From contig NZ_MOWR01000004.1 in the NCBI RefSeq assembly GCF_001937065.1, positions 62,001-126,000 on the forward strand: DNA of 64,000 nucleotides, in the 5' to 3' direction. The notes under the pieces were generated by a model. That model searched no databases. It saw only the letters and a list, made by a program, of their open reading frames with translations, and was not told where the DNA came from. Position 1 is the stretch's first letter. Every line of letters begins with the position of its first letter. Of this stretch, positions 33,450-42,436 are shown one piece after another. Position numbers and translations under genes: made by a program. Origin of the DNA: Streptococcus sp. 'caviae'. GTDB taxonomy: Bacteria; Bacillota; Bacilli; Lactobacillales; Streptococcaceae.

Positions 33450-35819
33450 ATGGCTAAAGCAAAGAATAAACGAAAAGGACGGAAAACGCGCCGTCCGACA
33501 AAAGCAGAATTAGAAAAGCAAAAAGCGATAAAACGAATGGCAGCTGCCTTTATGATAGCATTTGTCCTCTTTTTTGCTGTTTTTAAACTGGGACGGGTAG
33601 GGATTACTGTCTACAATATTGTTCGCCTCTTGGTGGGAAGCCTGGCTTACCCTCTTATTTTTGCTGTTTTAATATATCTTTTTGGAGCAAAGTGGCTGCG
33701 TAAGTATGAAGGTCTGGTTGGAGGCTTTGTTGTTACCATGCTGGGCTTGCTTTTGGAGTGGCAGGCTTACCTTTTTTCCATGGCCGGTATGGAAGGGCAA
33801 AACGTCATTAAGGCAACCCTTCTCATCGTTTTCAGCGATTTGACTAATTTTCGTGTTGCTAATTTTGCCGGCGGCGGTCTTTTAGGGGCACTCTTTTATA
33901 TGCCGGCAGCCTTTCTGTTTTCTAATATTGGTTCTTTTTTGATAGGCGGTCTGTTTATCCTTTTAGGACTTTTTCTCATGAGTCCTTGGGATGTTTATGA
34001 TATTATGGACTTTTTCAAAGGAGCCTATGTTAAATTTCAGACCAAGCGTGCAGAACATCGTGAAAGACGCTTTGCTGAGAAAGAAGAAGAGCGCCTTCAG
34101 GCTGAATTAGAAGCTGCTCAAAAAGCGCAGGAATTGGCAGAAGTTGAGCATGGGATTAATGCTGCTATTGATTTGGAAACGGGTGAGGTTTTGGATCAGG
34201 CTCAGACCATTGATCTGGATGATTTTGACGGTCAGGTACACAGGGAGCCTGAAATTATCGGCTATCAGCCAAATGATGAGGAGGAGACGCTTGAAGAAAC
34301 GCCTTCTGTCCAGCCGGCTGAAAATACTGAATTAAAACCTGAAGATGACTATTCTGATGAGCCTTTAGAAGTTGACTTTACGCCGAAAGAAAATCTTCAC
34401 TATAAACTGCCTGGGATTGATTTATTTGCTAAGGACAAGCCTAAAAATCAAAGCAAGGAGAAGAAGCTTGTTCGTGATAATATCAAGATACTGGAAGAAA
34501 CTTTTGCCAGCTTTGGGATCAAGGCCAGTGTTGAACGTGCTGAAATCGGTCCTTCGGTAACCAAGTATGAAGTCAAGCCTGCTGTTGGTGTCCGCGTCAA
34601 CCGAATTTCCAATCTTGCAGATGATTTGGCTCTGGCCTTGGCGGCTCAGGATGTCCGGATTGAGGCACCGATTCCCGGCAAATCCTTGGTCGGGATTGAA
34701 GTGCCCAACTCTGAAGTGGCAACAGTAACCTTCCGTGAACTCTGGGAGCAGGCTAAGACATCACCGGATAAATTGCTTGAAGTGCCGTTGGGTAAGGCAG
34801 TCAACGGCTCGGTCCGCTCCTTTGATTTGGCCAGGATGCCCCATATTTTGGTAGCAGGTTCAACTGGTTCTGGGAAATCAGTAGCGGTCAATGGTATTAT
34901 TGCCAGCATTCTGATGAAGGCCCGGCCTGATCAAGTCAAGTTTATGATGATTGACCCTAAGATGGTCGAGCTGTCCGTCTACAATGATATTCCGCATTTG
35001 CTCATTCCTGTTGTGACCAATCCGCGCAAGGCCAGCAAGGCTCTGCAAAAGGTTGTCGATGAAATGGAAAATCGCTACGAGCTGTTCAGCCATTTTGGAG
35101 TGCGCAATATCGCAGGCTACAATGCCAAGGTAGAAGAATTCAACCGCCGCTCAGAAACCAAGCACATTCCTCTGCCGCTCTTGGTGGTTATCGTAGATGA
35201 GCTGGCCGACCTTATGATGGTAGCCAGCAAAGAAGTTGAGGATGCCATCATCCGCTTAGGGCAAAAGGCGCGTGCAGCCGGTATTCATATGATTCTGGCG
35301 ACGCAAAGACCTTCTGTCGATGTTATTTCAGGCCTTATTAAGGCCAATGTTCCCAGCCGGATTGCCTTTGCGGTTTCAAGCGGGACAGACAGCCGAACCA
35401 TTCTGGATGAGAACGGTGCTGAGAAGCTCCTTGGCCGCGGGGATATGCTCTTTAAGCCGATTGATGAAAATCACCCGGTCCGCCTGCAGGGCTCCTTTAT
35501 TTCAGATGATGATGTGGAACGTATTGTCTCCTTTATTAAAGAACAAGCTGGTGCTGACTATGATGACAGTTTTGATCCGGGGGAAGTTTCTGAAAATGAG
35601 GGCTCTGACGGTAACGGTGCTGCTTCAGAGGGAGACCCGCTCTTTGAAGAAGCCAAGGCACTGGTTTTAGAAACGCAAAAAGCCAGCGCATCAATGCTGC
35701 AGCGCCGGCTTTCTGTCGGATTTAATCGGGCTACCCGCCTGATGGAAGAACTGGAAGAAGCCGGTGTTATCGGCCCGGCCGAGGGAACCAAGCCGCGCAA
35801 GGTCTTGCAAAGCAATTAA
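33450..35819 (+). CDS. ftsK: DNA translocase FtsK/SpoIIIE
   Basis: A septal DNA pump that clears chromosomes from the division site and helps dimer resolution. It has 789 residues: a basic N-terminus, four transmembrane helices (about 25-180), an acidic linker of about 120 residues, then the RecA-like motor with Walker [14 protein letters not shown] near 471-483, the Walker B-type [11 protein letters not shown], and the C-terminal winged-helix gamma domain (about 725-789, [23 protein letters not shown]) that reads KOPS/SRS sites. There is no ribosome binding site before ATG 33450; see the -10 entry. Confidence 0.97.
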   Translation: MAKAKNKRKGRKTRRPTKAELEKQKAIKRMAAAFMIAFVLFFAVFKLGRVGITVYNIVRLLVGSLAYPLIFAVLIYLFGAKWLRKYEGLVGGFVVTMLGLLLEWQAYLFSMAGMEGQNVIKATLLIVFSDLTNFRVANFAGGGLLGALFYMPAAFLFSNIGSFLIGGLFILLGLFLMSPWDVYDIMDFFKGAYVKFQTKRAEHRERRFAEKEEERLQAELEAAQKAQELAEVEHGINAAIDLETGEVLDQAQTIDLDDFDGQVHREPEIIGYQPNDEEETLEETPSVQPAENTELKPEDDYSDEPLEVDFTPKENLHYKLPGIDLFAKDKPKNQSKEKKLVRDNIKILEETFASFGIKASVERAEIGPSVTKYEVKPAVGVRVNRISNLADDLALALAAQDVRIEAPIPGKSLVGIEVPNSEVATVTFRELWEQAKTSPDKLLEVPLGKAVNGSVRSFDLARMPHILVAGSTGSGKSVAVNGIIASILMKARPDQVKFMMIDPKMVELSVYNDIPHLLIPVVTNPRKASKALQKVVDEMENRYELFSHFGVRNIAGYNAKVEEFNRRSETKHIPLPLLVVIVDELADLMMVASKEVEDAIIRLGQKARAAGIHMILATQRPSVDVISGLIKANVPSRIAFAVSSGTDSRTILDENGAEKLLGRGDMLFKPIDENHPVRLQGSFISDDDVERIVSFIKEQAGADYDDSFDPGEVSENEGSDGNGAASEGDPLFEEAKALVLETQKASASMLQRRLSVGFNRATRLMEELEEAGVIGPAEGTKPRKVLQSN

Positions 35820-35828
35820 ATAAAAATG

Positions 35829-35864
35829 AAACGAGTCTGGGACATTGTTGCTCCAGACTCGTTT
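35829..35864. terminator. bidirectional terminator after ftsK
   Basis: Perfect 12-bp stem, AAACGAGTCTGG with CCAGACTCGTTT. Confidence 0.85.
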
Positions 35865-35880
35865 AAGATATAATGTGCTG

Positions 35881-36228
35881 TCAGTTGGCCAGAAAAGCCG
35901 CAATAACAGTTGCTAAATAAAAGAAGAAGGTCAAAATAAAGCCGGCCCGCCAAAAAAATTTGAAAAAGCGTCTGAAAGAAAAAGCCTTTCTTTTCCTGAG
36001 CTGCCGAATGGCCAGCGTCAAAGCCAGAATGGACATGGCCAGCAAATAATGCGGCAGAAAACTGTGGGTATAAAACTTAGCTGAGACCAGAACAATTTCT
36101 GCTGCAAAAAGCGGCAGTGCCAGGTCAGCAAGATTTAGACCAAAGCGCCTCAAACGAAAGGTGGAAACAATGATATAAGAAAATACAAGGGTGAGAAAAA
36201 TAAAGGCCACAGCCATAAATTTGTACAT
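35881..36228 (-). CDS. DUF3397 family membrane protein
   Basis: A small integral membrane protein of the DUF3397 family, function unknown. It has about 115 residues, with four predicted helices and a basic cytosolic patch RQLRKRKAFSFRRFFKF between helices 3 and 4. ATG 36228 is chosen because AGGA lies 8 nt upstream; ATG 36234 (two residues longer) is only 2 nt from it. It is convergent with ftsK and divergent from rplK. Confidence 0.82.
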   Translation of the reverse strand: MYKFMAVAFIFLTLVFSYIIVSTFRLRRFGLNLADLALPLFAAEIVLVSAKFYTHSFLPHYLLAMSILALTLAIRQLRKRKAFSFRRFFKFFWRAGFILTFFFYLATVIAAFLAN

Positions 36229-36347
36229 AGTCATAATCCTATTTTATAACGATTTTACAAGAAAGTAAACGCCTGAATGAAAATAAAAATGCGCAGGCCT
36301 CACATCATTGACAAAGGCAGAACAGAAAAATTCCCTGTTTAAATATC

Positions 36348-36375
36348 TTGATTTTTGTCTAAAATAGTGTATAAT
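36348..36375 (+). promoter_or_regulatory. rplK promoter
   Basis: -35 TTGATT (36348-36353), 16 bp, -10 TATAAT (36370-36375) preceded by GTG. The leader of about 75 nt contains a hairpin TATGC/GCATA (36383-36399). Confidence 0.75.
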
Positions 36376-36402
36376 AGGTGAGTATGCTGTAATGGCATAT
36401 TT

Positions 36403-36440
36403 GTGGGAGGTAAAAATCTTTTAATTACCGAGAGAACCAC
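36403..36440 (+). promoter_or_regulatory. L1-type ribosomal protein leader element, site 1
   Basis: GTGG (36403-36406) can pair with CCAC (36437-36440). The strand begins GTGGGAGGTAAAAATC, the pattern seen in mRNA binding sites for L1. It lies between the rplK promoter and its GGAGG. A similar site occurs before rplA. Confidence 0.55.
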
Positions 36441-36457
36441 AACAGGAGGATTTTATA

Positions 36458-36883
36458 ATGGCTAAAAAAGTCGAAAACATCGTAAAACTTCAAATTCCTG
36501 CCGGTAAAGCAACACCAGCTCCGCCAGTCGGACCAGCACTTGGTCAAGCAGGAATCAACATCATGGGATTCACGAAAGAATTTAACGCTCGTACAGCTGA
36601 CCAAGCTGGTATGATCATCCCAGTTGTTATCTCAGTTTATGAAGACAAATCATTTGATTTCGTTACTAAAACACCGCCGGCTGCTGTTCTTTTGAAAAAA
36701 GCTGCAGGTGTTGACAAAGGTTCTGGTGAACCTAATAAAACTAAAGTTGCTTCAGTAACGCGTGCGCAAGTACAAGAAATCGCTGAAACAAAAATGCCAG
36801 ATTTGAACGCTGCAAACATTGAGTCTGCAATGCGTATGATCGAAGGTACTGCTCGTTCTATGGGATTCACTGTTACTGACTAA
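36458..36883 (+). CDS. rplK: 50S ribosomal protein L11
   Basis: It forms the GTPase-associated centre with 23S rRNA helices 43-44. It has 141 residues, full length. The N-terminal [22 protein letters not shown] and the C-terminal [20 protein letters not shown] are universally conserved. AGGAGG precedes the ATG. It is cotranscribed with rplA, 171 bp downstream. Its leader carries an L1-like motif, so translational feedback is likely. Confidence 0.98.
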   Translation: MAKKVENIVKLQIPAGKATPAPPVGPALGQAGINIMGFTKEFNARTADQAGMIIPVVISVYEDKSFDFVTKTPPAAVLLKKAAGVDKGSGEPNKTKVASVTRAQVQEIAETKMPDLNAANIESAMRMIEGTARSMGFTVTD

Positions 36884-37008
36884 TAGAAATCCTGATAAGG
36901 TGTTATCCGCGTTTACAAAATTTCGCTGCTGTGATAAGGCAGAGGGAAATTAGCTGAACAGCGGGAAGCACCAGACCCGCAATGCTTGATCATATGTTGA
37001 CGAGTGAC

Positions 37009-37035
37009 GTGGGAGATGAAAATCGATATGACCAC
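37009..37035 (+). promoter_or_regulatory. L1-type leader element, site 2 (rplK-rplA spacer)
   Basis: GTGGGAGATGAAAATC followed by GACCAC gives the same GTGG/CCAC closing stem and GTGGGAG internal loop as site 1. It is preceded by a GCGGG/CCCGC hairpin (36961-36980). It ends 5 nt before the AAGGAG of rplA. Confidence 0.62.
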
Positions 37036-37054
37036 ATTACAAGGAGAAGATAAA

Positions 37055-37744
37055 ATGGCTAAAAAAAGCAAACAATTACGTGCTGCTCTTGAAAAAATCG
37101 ACAGCACCAAAGCTTACAGCGTAGAAGAAGCTGTAGCACTCGCAAAAGAAACTAATTTCGCAAAATTTGATGCAACTGTAGAAGTTGCTTACAACCTTAA
37201 CATTGATGTTAAAAAGGCTGACCAGCAAATCCGCGGTGCCATGGTATTGCCAAACGGTACGGGTAAAACTCAGCGTGTGCTTGTTTTTGCACGCGGTGCC
37301 AAAGCTGAAGAAGCTAAAGAAGCTGGTGCAGACTTTGTTGGTGAAGATGACCTTGTTCAAAAAATCAACGGCGGTTGGTTAGATTTTGACGTTGTCATTG
37401 CAACACCTGATATGATGGCAGTTGTCGGCCGTCTTGGCCGTGTCCTCGGACCTCGTAACCTTATGCCAAACCCTAAGACTGGTACAGTGACTATGGATGT
37501 TGCTAAGGCAGTTGAAGAGTCTAAAGGCGGTAAAATCACTTACCGTGCTGACAAGTCTGGTAACGTACAGGCTATCATTGGTAAAGTATCGTTTGATACA
37601 GATAAGTTGGTTGAAAATTTCAAAGCTTTCAATGATGTTATCGTAAAGGCAAAACCTTCTACTGCAAAAGGTACTTATATCACTAACCTTGCTTTGACAA
37701 CAACTCAAGGTCCTGGTATCAAGGTCGATGCCAGCTCATTCTAA
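37055..37744 (+). CDS. rplA: 50S ribosomal protein L1
   Basis: It forms the L1 stalk of the large subunit and represses its own operon in bacteria by binding mRNA. The start is ATG 37055, with AAGGAG 8 nt upstream; the open frame upstream is leader. It has 229 residues, the family length. [17 protein letters not shown] at the N-terminus and [15 protein letters not shown] near the C-terminus are typical. The terminator follows after 6 bp. Confidence 0.97.
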   Translation: MAKKSKQLRAALEKIDSTKAYSVEEAVALAKETNFAKFDATVEVAYNLNIDVKKADQQIRGAMVLPNGTGKTQRVLVFARGAKAEEAKEAGADFVGEDDLVQKINGGWLDFDVVIATPDMMAVVGRLGRVLGPRNLMPNPKTGTVTMDVAKAVEESKGGKITYRADKSGNVQAIIGKVSFDTDKLVENFKAFNDVIVKAKPSTAKGTYITNLALTTTQGPGIKVDASSF

Positions 37745-37750
37745 GCAGAT

Positions 37751-37786
37751 AAAAAGATTGGAAATATAGTTTTTCCAGTCTTTTTT
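37751..37786 (+). terminator. terminator after rplA
   Basis: AAAAAGATTGGAAA with TTTTCCAGTCTTTTTT; one G-U pair. Confidence 0.85.
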
Positions 37787-37944
37787 ATTGGGCAGTCTGA
37801 TCTCAGGATGATATAAAAGAGAAAACCAGCCTGCAGCTGTTGACGGACAGGTTCTGATTGTATAGGGAATCCGTGAAGCCTGCCTGCCTTTTTGCATTTT
37901 CCCTATTTCAAACAGAAAAGATACTATAAATTTTAAAGGAAGTA

Positions 37945-37953
37945 TGGTAAAAT
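37945..37953 (+). promoter_or_regulatory. pyrH promoter, extended -10
   Basis: TGGTAAAAT, 28 bp before the pyrH ATG; AAGGAG at 37968-37973. Confidence 0.6.
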
Positions 37954-37981
37954 ATTAGGGATTAAATAAGGAGTACAGATA

Positions 37982-38719
37982 ATGGTAAAACCTAAATATA
38001 ATCGTGTATTGATTAAACTTTCCGGAGAAGCTCTGGCTGGAGAAAAAGGAGTCGGCATCCATATTCCGACTGTTCAGGCCATCGCTCAGGAAATCAAAGA
38101 AGTTCATGATTCAGGTGTTGAAATTGCTCTGGTTATCGGCGGCGGTAACCTCTGGAGAGGAGAACCTGCTTCTGAAGCCGGTATGGATCGTGTTCAGGCT
38201 GATTATACGGGTATGCTGGGGACGGTTATGAATGCCCTTGTCATGGCAGACGCGCTTCAGCATGTCGGCGTTGATACGCGTGTTCAGACAGCCATTGCCA
38301 TGCAGCAGGTCGCAGAGCCTTATATCAGAGGCCGGGCTCTCCGTCATTTGGAAAAAGGCCGTATTGTTATTTTTGCAGCAGGTGTCGGTTCCCCTTACTT
38401 CTCAACAGATACCACATCTGCCCTGAGAGCTGCTGAAATTGATGCAGATGCCATTTTGATGGCTAAAAACGGTGTTGACGGAGTTTATAATGATGATCCT
38501 CGTAAGAATGCCGATGCTATCAAATTCAATGAGTTAACGCATATGGAAGTCCTTAAGCGCGGTCTGAAGATCATGGACTCGACAGCCAGCTCACTGTCAA
38601 TGGACAATGATATTGATTTGGTTGTTTTCAATCTTAATGAAGCAGGCAATATTAAGCGTGTCATCTTCGGCGAGCAAATTGGAACAACGGTCACCAGTAA
38701 AATTTCTGACTCAGAATAA
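37982..38719 (+). CDS. pyrH: UMP kinase
   Basis: It phosphorylates UMP to UDP. It has 245 residues of the amino-acid-kinase fold, with [12 protein letters not shown] at the N-terminus, the UMP-binding GGGNLWRG region and [12 protein letters not shown] near the ATP site. GGAG 8 nt before the ATG. In most Firmicutes frr follows closely; here 361 bp of repeats lie between. Confidence 0.97.
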   Translation: MVKPKYNRVLIKLSGEALAGEKGVGIHIPTVQAIAQEIKEVHDSGVEIALVIGGGNLWRGEPASEAGMDRVQADYTGMLGTVMNALVMADALQHVGVDTRVQTAIAMQQVAEPYIRGRALRHLEKGRIVIFAAGVGSPYFSTDTTSALRAAEIDADAILMAKNGVDGVYNDDPRKNADAIKFNELTHMEVLKRGLKIMDSTASSLSMDNDIDLVVFNLNEAGNIKRVIFGEQIGTTVTSKISDSE

Positions 38720-38819
38720 TTGAACACGGCTACGACACTGTGCAAGAAGACAAAGGCTTCCTAGATGCTGGGCATCTTCGTCAGCTTTCCTATTTTGCTG
38801 TGTGCCGCTTACGCCTTTG
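38715..38819 (+). repeat. 105-bp direct repeat, copy 1
   Basis: It differs from copy 2 at only three positions, all transitions. It starts AATAATTGAACACGGC and ends CGCCTTTG. Internal complementary segments (CAAAGGC with GCCTTTG) could fold. Its first five bases are the end of pyrH. Confidence 0.95.
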
Positions 38820-38823
38820 CGAC

Positions 38824-38862
38824 ACTTCGTTTGGTTAGTCGATTTTACTGACCAAACGAAGT
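38824..38862. repeat. large inverted repeat in the insert
   Basis: ACTTCGTTTGGTTAGT pairs with ACTGACCAAACGAAGT over 16 bp with one mismatch (G-U), loop of 7. Confidence 0.9.
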
Positions 38863-38901
38863 TAGTGGGAGAGGCAGCCAATTCACTGTGGTGATTGGCG
38901 T

Positions 38902-38933
38902 TTGTTATCAAGTGCAAAGCACTTAGATAACAA
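38902..38933. repeat. second hairpin in the insert
   Basis: TTGTTATC-AAGTGC pairs with GCACTT-A-GATAACAA around an AAA loop, with a one-base bulge. Confidence 0.88.
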
Positions 38934-38950
38934 TCCTCTACCGTATCTTA

Positions 38951-39055
38951 AATAATTGAACACGGCTACGACACTGTGCAAAAAGACAAAGGCTTCCTAG
39001 ATGCTGAGCATCTTCGTCAGCTTTCCTATTTTGCTGTGTGTCGCTTACGCCTTTG
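38951..39055 (+). repeat. 105-bp direct repeat, copy 2
   Basis: The uninterrupted copy, 236 bp from copy 1. It runs directly into TATCTTAAATA, the same sequence that follows the insert after copy 1. Confidence 0.95.
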
Positions 39056-39080
39056 TATCTTAAATATAAGGAGAATATAA

Positions 39081-39638
39081 ATGGCAAACGCTATTGTAGA
39101 AAAAGCAAAAGAAAGATTTGAACAATCTCATCAGTCCCTGGCACGTGAATTCGGCAGTATCCGGGCCGGCCGTGCCAATGCCAGTCTTTTAGACCGCATT
39201 GAAGTAGAATATTATGGTGCTCCGACCCCTCTAAACCAGTTGGCTTCAATCACTGTTCCGGAAGCACGTGTCCTTTTGGTGTCGCCATTTGATAAAACAT
39301 CACTAAAAGACATTGAACATGCCATCAATGCTTCAGATATTGGTATCAACCCGGCAAATGACGGCTCTGTTATCCGTTTGGTTATTCCTGCTTTGACAGA
39401 AGAAACCCGCCGCGATCTGGCCAAAGAAGTGAAAAAAGTCGGTGAAAATGCTAAAATTGCTATCCGCAATATTCGCCGCGATGCCATGGATGAAGCTAAG
39501 AAGGCAGAAAAAAGCAAAGAAATTACTGAAGATGAGCTGAAATCTTTGGAAAAAGATATTCAAAAGGTAACAGACGATGCTGTCAAACACATTGATGACA
39601 TGACAGCTAACAAGGAAAAAGAACTGCTTGAAGTCTAA
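39081..39638 (+). CDS. frr: ribosome recycling factor
   Basis: With EF-G it splits post-termination ribosomes. It has 185 residues: a three-helix bundle with [15 protein letters not shown] near 25-39 and [21 protein letters not shown]-type C-terminal helices. AAGGAG precedes the ATG. It follows pyrH after the repeat block. Confidence 0.97.
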   Translation: MANAIVEKAKERFEQSHQSLAREFGSIRAGRANASLLDRIEVEYYGAPTPLNQLASITVPEARVLLVSPFDKTSLKDIEHAINASDIGINPANDGSVIRLVIPALTEETRRDLAKEVKKVGENAKIAIRNIRRDAMDEAKKAEKSKEITEDELKSLEKDIQKVTDDAVKHIDDMTANKEKELLEV

Positions 39639-39804
39639 AATTTAAGTTTAACTTCTAAAATCTGCCAGTCTTACTGGCTGCATTCTCCTTGTTTTAAGTC
39701 TCTTAAACAGCATCAGAGATATGGGGCAGGCGACACATCAAAACAGTTTTAGCTTTTGATTATGTTCCTGCTCCTATCTTTTCTTAAACAGAAATAGGAA
39801 TGAT

Positions 39805-40662
39805 ATGAATGAATTATTGGCAACTGTTATCACAGGCATGATAACAGATGAAAATGCTGCATTTTACTTTATCCAAAAAGACGGTCTGACATTTGCACTT
39901 GATAAAGAAGAAGGCTCCCATCAGCTTGGTGACATGGTCACAGGTTTTGTCTACACAGATCTGCATCAAAAGCCCCGCCTGACAACAGTTATTCCAGCGG
40001 TAAGCCGGACGTCTTATGGATGGGGTGTGGTGACGGATGTGCGCCGCGATCTCGGTGTGTTTGTAGATACAGGGATTCCTGACAAGGAAATCGTGGTTTC
40101 TTTGGATATTTTGCCGGAATTAAAAGAATTGTGGCCTAAAAAAGGGGATAAATTGTATGTTAAGCTAGATGTGGACAAAAAGGGCCGCATCTGGGGCATC
40201 CCTGCTGAACAAATGGTTTTTCAAAAATTAGCCGGTCCGGCTTATGATAATATGCAAAATCAAAATTTGCTGGCCATCGTTTATCGTCTTAAGCTGTCAG
40301 GTACCTTTGTTTACTTACCGGACAATAATATGCTGGGCTTTATCCATCCCAGTGAGCGCTATGCGGAACCTCGCTTAGGAGAAGAGGTGACAGCGCGTGT
40401 GATTGGCTATCGTCAGGTTGACCGCACGCTCAACCTCTCTTTGAAGCCGCGTTCTTTTGAGATGCTGGAAAATGATGCTCAGATGATTTTGGCTTATCTG
40501 GAGAGCAATGGAGGCTTTATGACCTTGAATGATAAGTCTTCGCCAGAAGACATCAAGGCGACCTTCGGTATTTCAAAAGGGCAATTCAAAAAAGTCCTCG
40601 GCGGGCTGATGAAGGCAAAGAAAATCAAGCAGGATAGGAACGGAACTGAGTTAATCGGATAA
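39805..40662 (+). CDS. cvfB: CvfB family RNA-binding protein (conserved virulence factor B)
   Basis: An S1-like RNA-binding protein. In staphylococci CvfB affects virulence factor expression, and in pneumococcus it is conserved. It has 285 residues: three S1-type beta-barrel modules in the N-terminal 210 residues, then a winged-helix (about 215-285, LAYLESNGGFMTLNDKSSPEDIKATFGISKGQFKKVL). The start is ATG 39805 with AGGAA upstream. No terminator is seen before the next gene. Confidence 0.9.
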   Translation: MNELLATVITGMITDENAAFYFIQKDGLTFALDKEEGSHQLGDMVTGFVYTDLHQKPRLTTVIPAVSRTSYGWGVVTDVRRDLGVFVDTGIPDKEIVVSLDILPELKELWPKKGDKLYVKLDVDKKGRIWGIPAEQMVFQKLAGPAYDNMQNQNLLAIVYRLKLSGTFVYLPDNNMLGFIHPSERYAEPRLGEEVTARVIGYRQVDRTLNLSLKPRSFEMLENDAQMILAYLESNGGFMTLNDKSSPEDIKATFGISKGQFKKVLGGLMKAKKIKQDRNGTELIG

Positions 40663-40684
40663 GGTTTCAGATGGGAGACTGGCA

Positions 40685-41179
40685 ATGGTTTTGTGCTTTC
40701 AAGTGACCGTAGTCGGTCTCGTGATGAGTTTGGTGTTTAACGGTGCTCTTGCTAAGCTCTGGCTAGCTTATCCGACGGCAGTAGTTTCCATGCTGCCCAA
40801 GCAAATCCAAGAGCTGGCTCCCAAGGCTGACTGGGGCCAAAGACAGAAAATCAGATGGCGACTGCTTTGGATTTACTTGCTGACTTTAGGTCTGGGCTTG
40901 GTGACGACAGCTTTTCTGCCCATCAGAGGTTTTCTTGCACTATTTGTGACAGGTTATTGGCAGATGTTTTTGGTTAATTTGGGCGACCTCATCGGTCTGG
41001 ATTGGGTTTTTCGTCAGAAAAAACTGTCTCAGCTGATGATTTCTGGAACTGAAAGATGTTCAGCCTGGCAGACTAAAAACTGGATGATCAGTCTGGGCCT
41101 GCCAGAACACCTGATATTGTGGCCCTTAGTAGTTTGTCCGCTTGTGGGTCTGCTCTACCAAGTTTTGCAATTCTTGTAA
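40685..41179 (+). CDS. hypothetical membrane protein
   Basis: Family not recognised. It has 164 residues with three or four hydrophobic segments (about 1-20, 58-78, 80-105 and 140-162). GGGAG 7 nt upstream supports ATG 40685. It lies 22 bp after cvfB in the same direction. The cytoplasmic stretch KADWGQRQKIRWR is basic. Function unknown. Confidence 0.7.
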   Translation: MVLCFQVTVVGLVMSLVFNGALAKLWLAYPTAVVSMLPKQIQELAPKADWGQRQKIRWRLLWIYLLTLGLGLVTTAFLPIRGFLALFVTGYWQMFLVNLGDLIGLDWVFRQKKLSQLMISGTERCSAWQTKNWMISLGLPEHLILWPLVVCPLVGLLYQVLQFL

Positions 41180-41403
41180 GATGATGGGAAAGTTTTTATA
41201 TTCATCCAAGCAGAAACTATTCAAGACTACAGTCCGGCCCCTCCTGACAATTGCAGGGAGGCGTCCGGCAGCTGCATCAGACCATCTGCTAACTGCTTTT
41301 GCAGCCAGTATTCAGCCAGTATGAGCAATGATGATGTTCCCACTGTTAACTGATCCAGCTGGCTGTTTCACTTTCTTTGTTTAATCGATTTAAGTCATCT
41401 TTA

Positions 41404-41433
41404 TTGACAAAGTCCCTTTGATAATGCCATAAT
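41404..41433 (+). promoter_or_regulatory. promoter of the Ohr/OsmC gene
   Basis: TTGACA (41404-41409), 18 bp, CATAAT (41428-41433); GTAGGAGG follows. No OhrR-like operator was recognised. Confidence 0.6.
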
Positions 41434-41464
41434 GAGCCTATCTTAAGTCAGTAGGAGGACTTTT

Positions 41465-41881
41465 ATGATTTATCAAACCATTGCGACTAACAGTCAGGGG
41501 CTTAGGGGAAAATTGGACTTTTCTGACCATGCTTCCATTGAAACGCAGCATCCTCTTGATAAGGGGGACGGCTTCAATCCTGAACAATTGATTTCCAGCG
41601 CTTGGGCAACCTGCCTGAATGCAACTGTTGAATCACTTTTAGAAGCTCAAGGAAAGTCTCATTATCCATCAAAAACAGAAGTAACTGCGACGTTAAATAA
41701 AGAAACCAATAAGCCGGGATATTATTTTTCTTTAGATGCAAGAGTGACCATCGAGGGAATGCCGCTGGCACAGGCAGAAAAACTTGTTGAGGAAGCACAC
41801 CAGCGCTGTCCTGTTTCAAAACTGATCCGGCAATCGCCAACAATAACGCTTCAGGTGGAAGACGCAAAGGCTCTGGATTAA
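41465..41881 (+). CDS. Ohr/OsmC family peroxiredoxin
   Basis: A thiol peroxidase that reduces organic hydroperoxides. It has 138 residues with the two catalytic cysteines in ATCLNATVES (about Cys52) and HQRCPVSKL (about Cys116), and the Ohr-type start MIYQTIATNSQG. AGGAGG precedes the ATG. It is followed by the remnant of an msrA gene, another oxidative stress protein. Confidence 0.9.
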   Translation: MIYQTIATNSQGLRGKLDFSDHASIETQHPLDKGDGFNPEQLISSAWATCLNATVESLLEAQGKSHYPSKTEVTATLNKETNKPGYYFSLDARVTIEGMPLAQAEKLVEEAHQRCPVSKLIRQSPTITLQVEDAKALD

Positions 41882-41932
41882 AAAATATCAGCCGTGCGGC
41901 AGTTTAAAAAGCTTGTTTTGCTTGGCAGGTGA

Positions 41933-42082
41933 ATGGTCAGTGCTGCTGTAACGACGATTGAAGCAGCGCAGCCCTTTTATGAAGCAGAAAGTTACCATCA
42001 GGCTTTCTATCGGAAAAATCCCGAACGCTATGCGCAAAGCAGCGCTGTTCGCCATCAATTTTTAAAGGAGAACTGGCAATGA
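41933..42082 (+). pseudogene. msrA: C-terminal remnant of msrA
   Basis: A 49-codon frame encodes [20 protein letters not shown] and on through [22 protein letters not shown], the conserved C-terminus of peptide-methionine sulfoxide reductase MsrA. The catalytic N-terminal two-thirds (GCFWC motif) is absent; upstream there is only decayed sequence. The stop overlaps the yozE ATG (ATGA), the ancestral coupling. Confidence 0.8.
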
Positions 42083-42294
42083 GAAAATCATTTTATACTT
42101 GGCTGATGACGCAGCGCAATTCAAAAAGCAATGACCCTGCTGCTGTTTTGGCAGATCTGGTTTTTGAGGATACTACCTTTCCCAAGCATACGGACAGTTT
42201 TGAAACTGTCAGCCGGTATTTGGAAGATGAGGCGAATTTTTCCTTTAATCTGAGTGAATTTGACAAGATTTGGGAAGATTATCTGTCACATTAA
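42079..42294 (+). CDS. YozE family protein (UPF0346)
   Basis: A 71-residue SAM-like helical protein of the YozE/UPF0346 family, function unknown. [20 protein letters not shown] is the family start. Overlap with the msrA stop and AAAGGAG 9 nt upstream support the start. Confidence 0.87.
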   Translation: MRKSFYTWLMTQRNSKSNDPAAVLADLVFEDTTFPKHTDSFETVSRYLEDEANFSFNLSEFDKIWEDYLSH

Positions 42295-42297
42295 AAG

Positions 42298-42320
42298 TCA
42301 CGCGGTCAGCGTGATTTTTT
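42298..42320 (+). terminator. terminator after yozE
   Basis: TCACGC with GCGTGA around a five-base loop, then six T. Confidence 0.88.
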
Positions 42321-42328
42321 GATATAAT
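42320..42328 (+). promoter_or_regulatory. phoH promoter, extended -10
   Basis: TGATATAAT immediately after the terminator T-run. The leader to the TTG start is about 100 nt. Confidence 0.65.
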
Positions 42329-42436
42329 AATAACAAGAGTAAGAAGATGAAACAGGGCTGCATATCACTATGTATCGGCTTCGGCTGAAAAGAGCAATGT
42401 GATATGCTCCCTTAAAAATATACAAAGGAGCTGCTT

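Larger units (their letters stand above)
38720..39080. other. 361-bp repeat-filled region between pyrH and frr
   Basis: No gene is seen. It holds two 105-bp direct repeats (38715-38819 and 38951-39055) and, after the first, a 131-bp block with two long hairpins. The frr ribosome binding site AAGGAG (39067-39072) is at the end. Confidence 0.8.

Noticed and set aside
38715-39055. CRISPR array in the pyrH-frr spacer
   Set aside because: There are only two long direct repeats with one insert, not short regularly spaced repeats.
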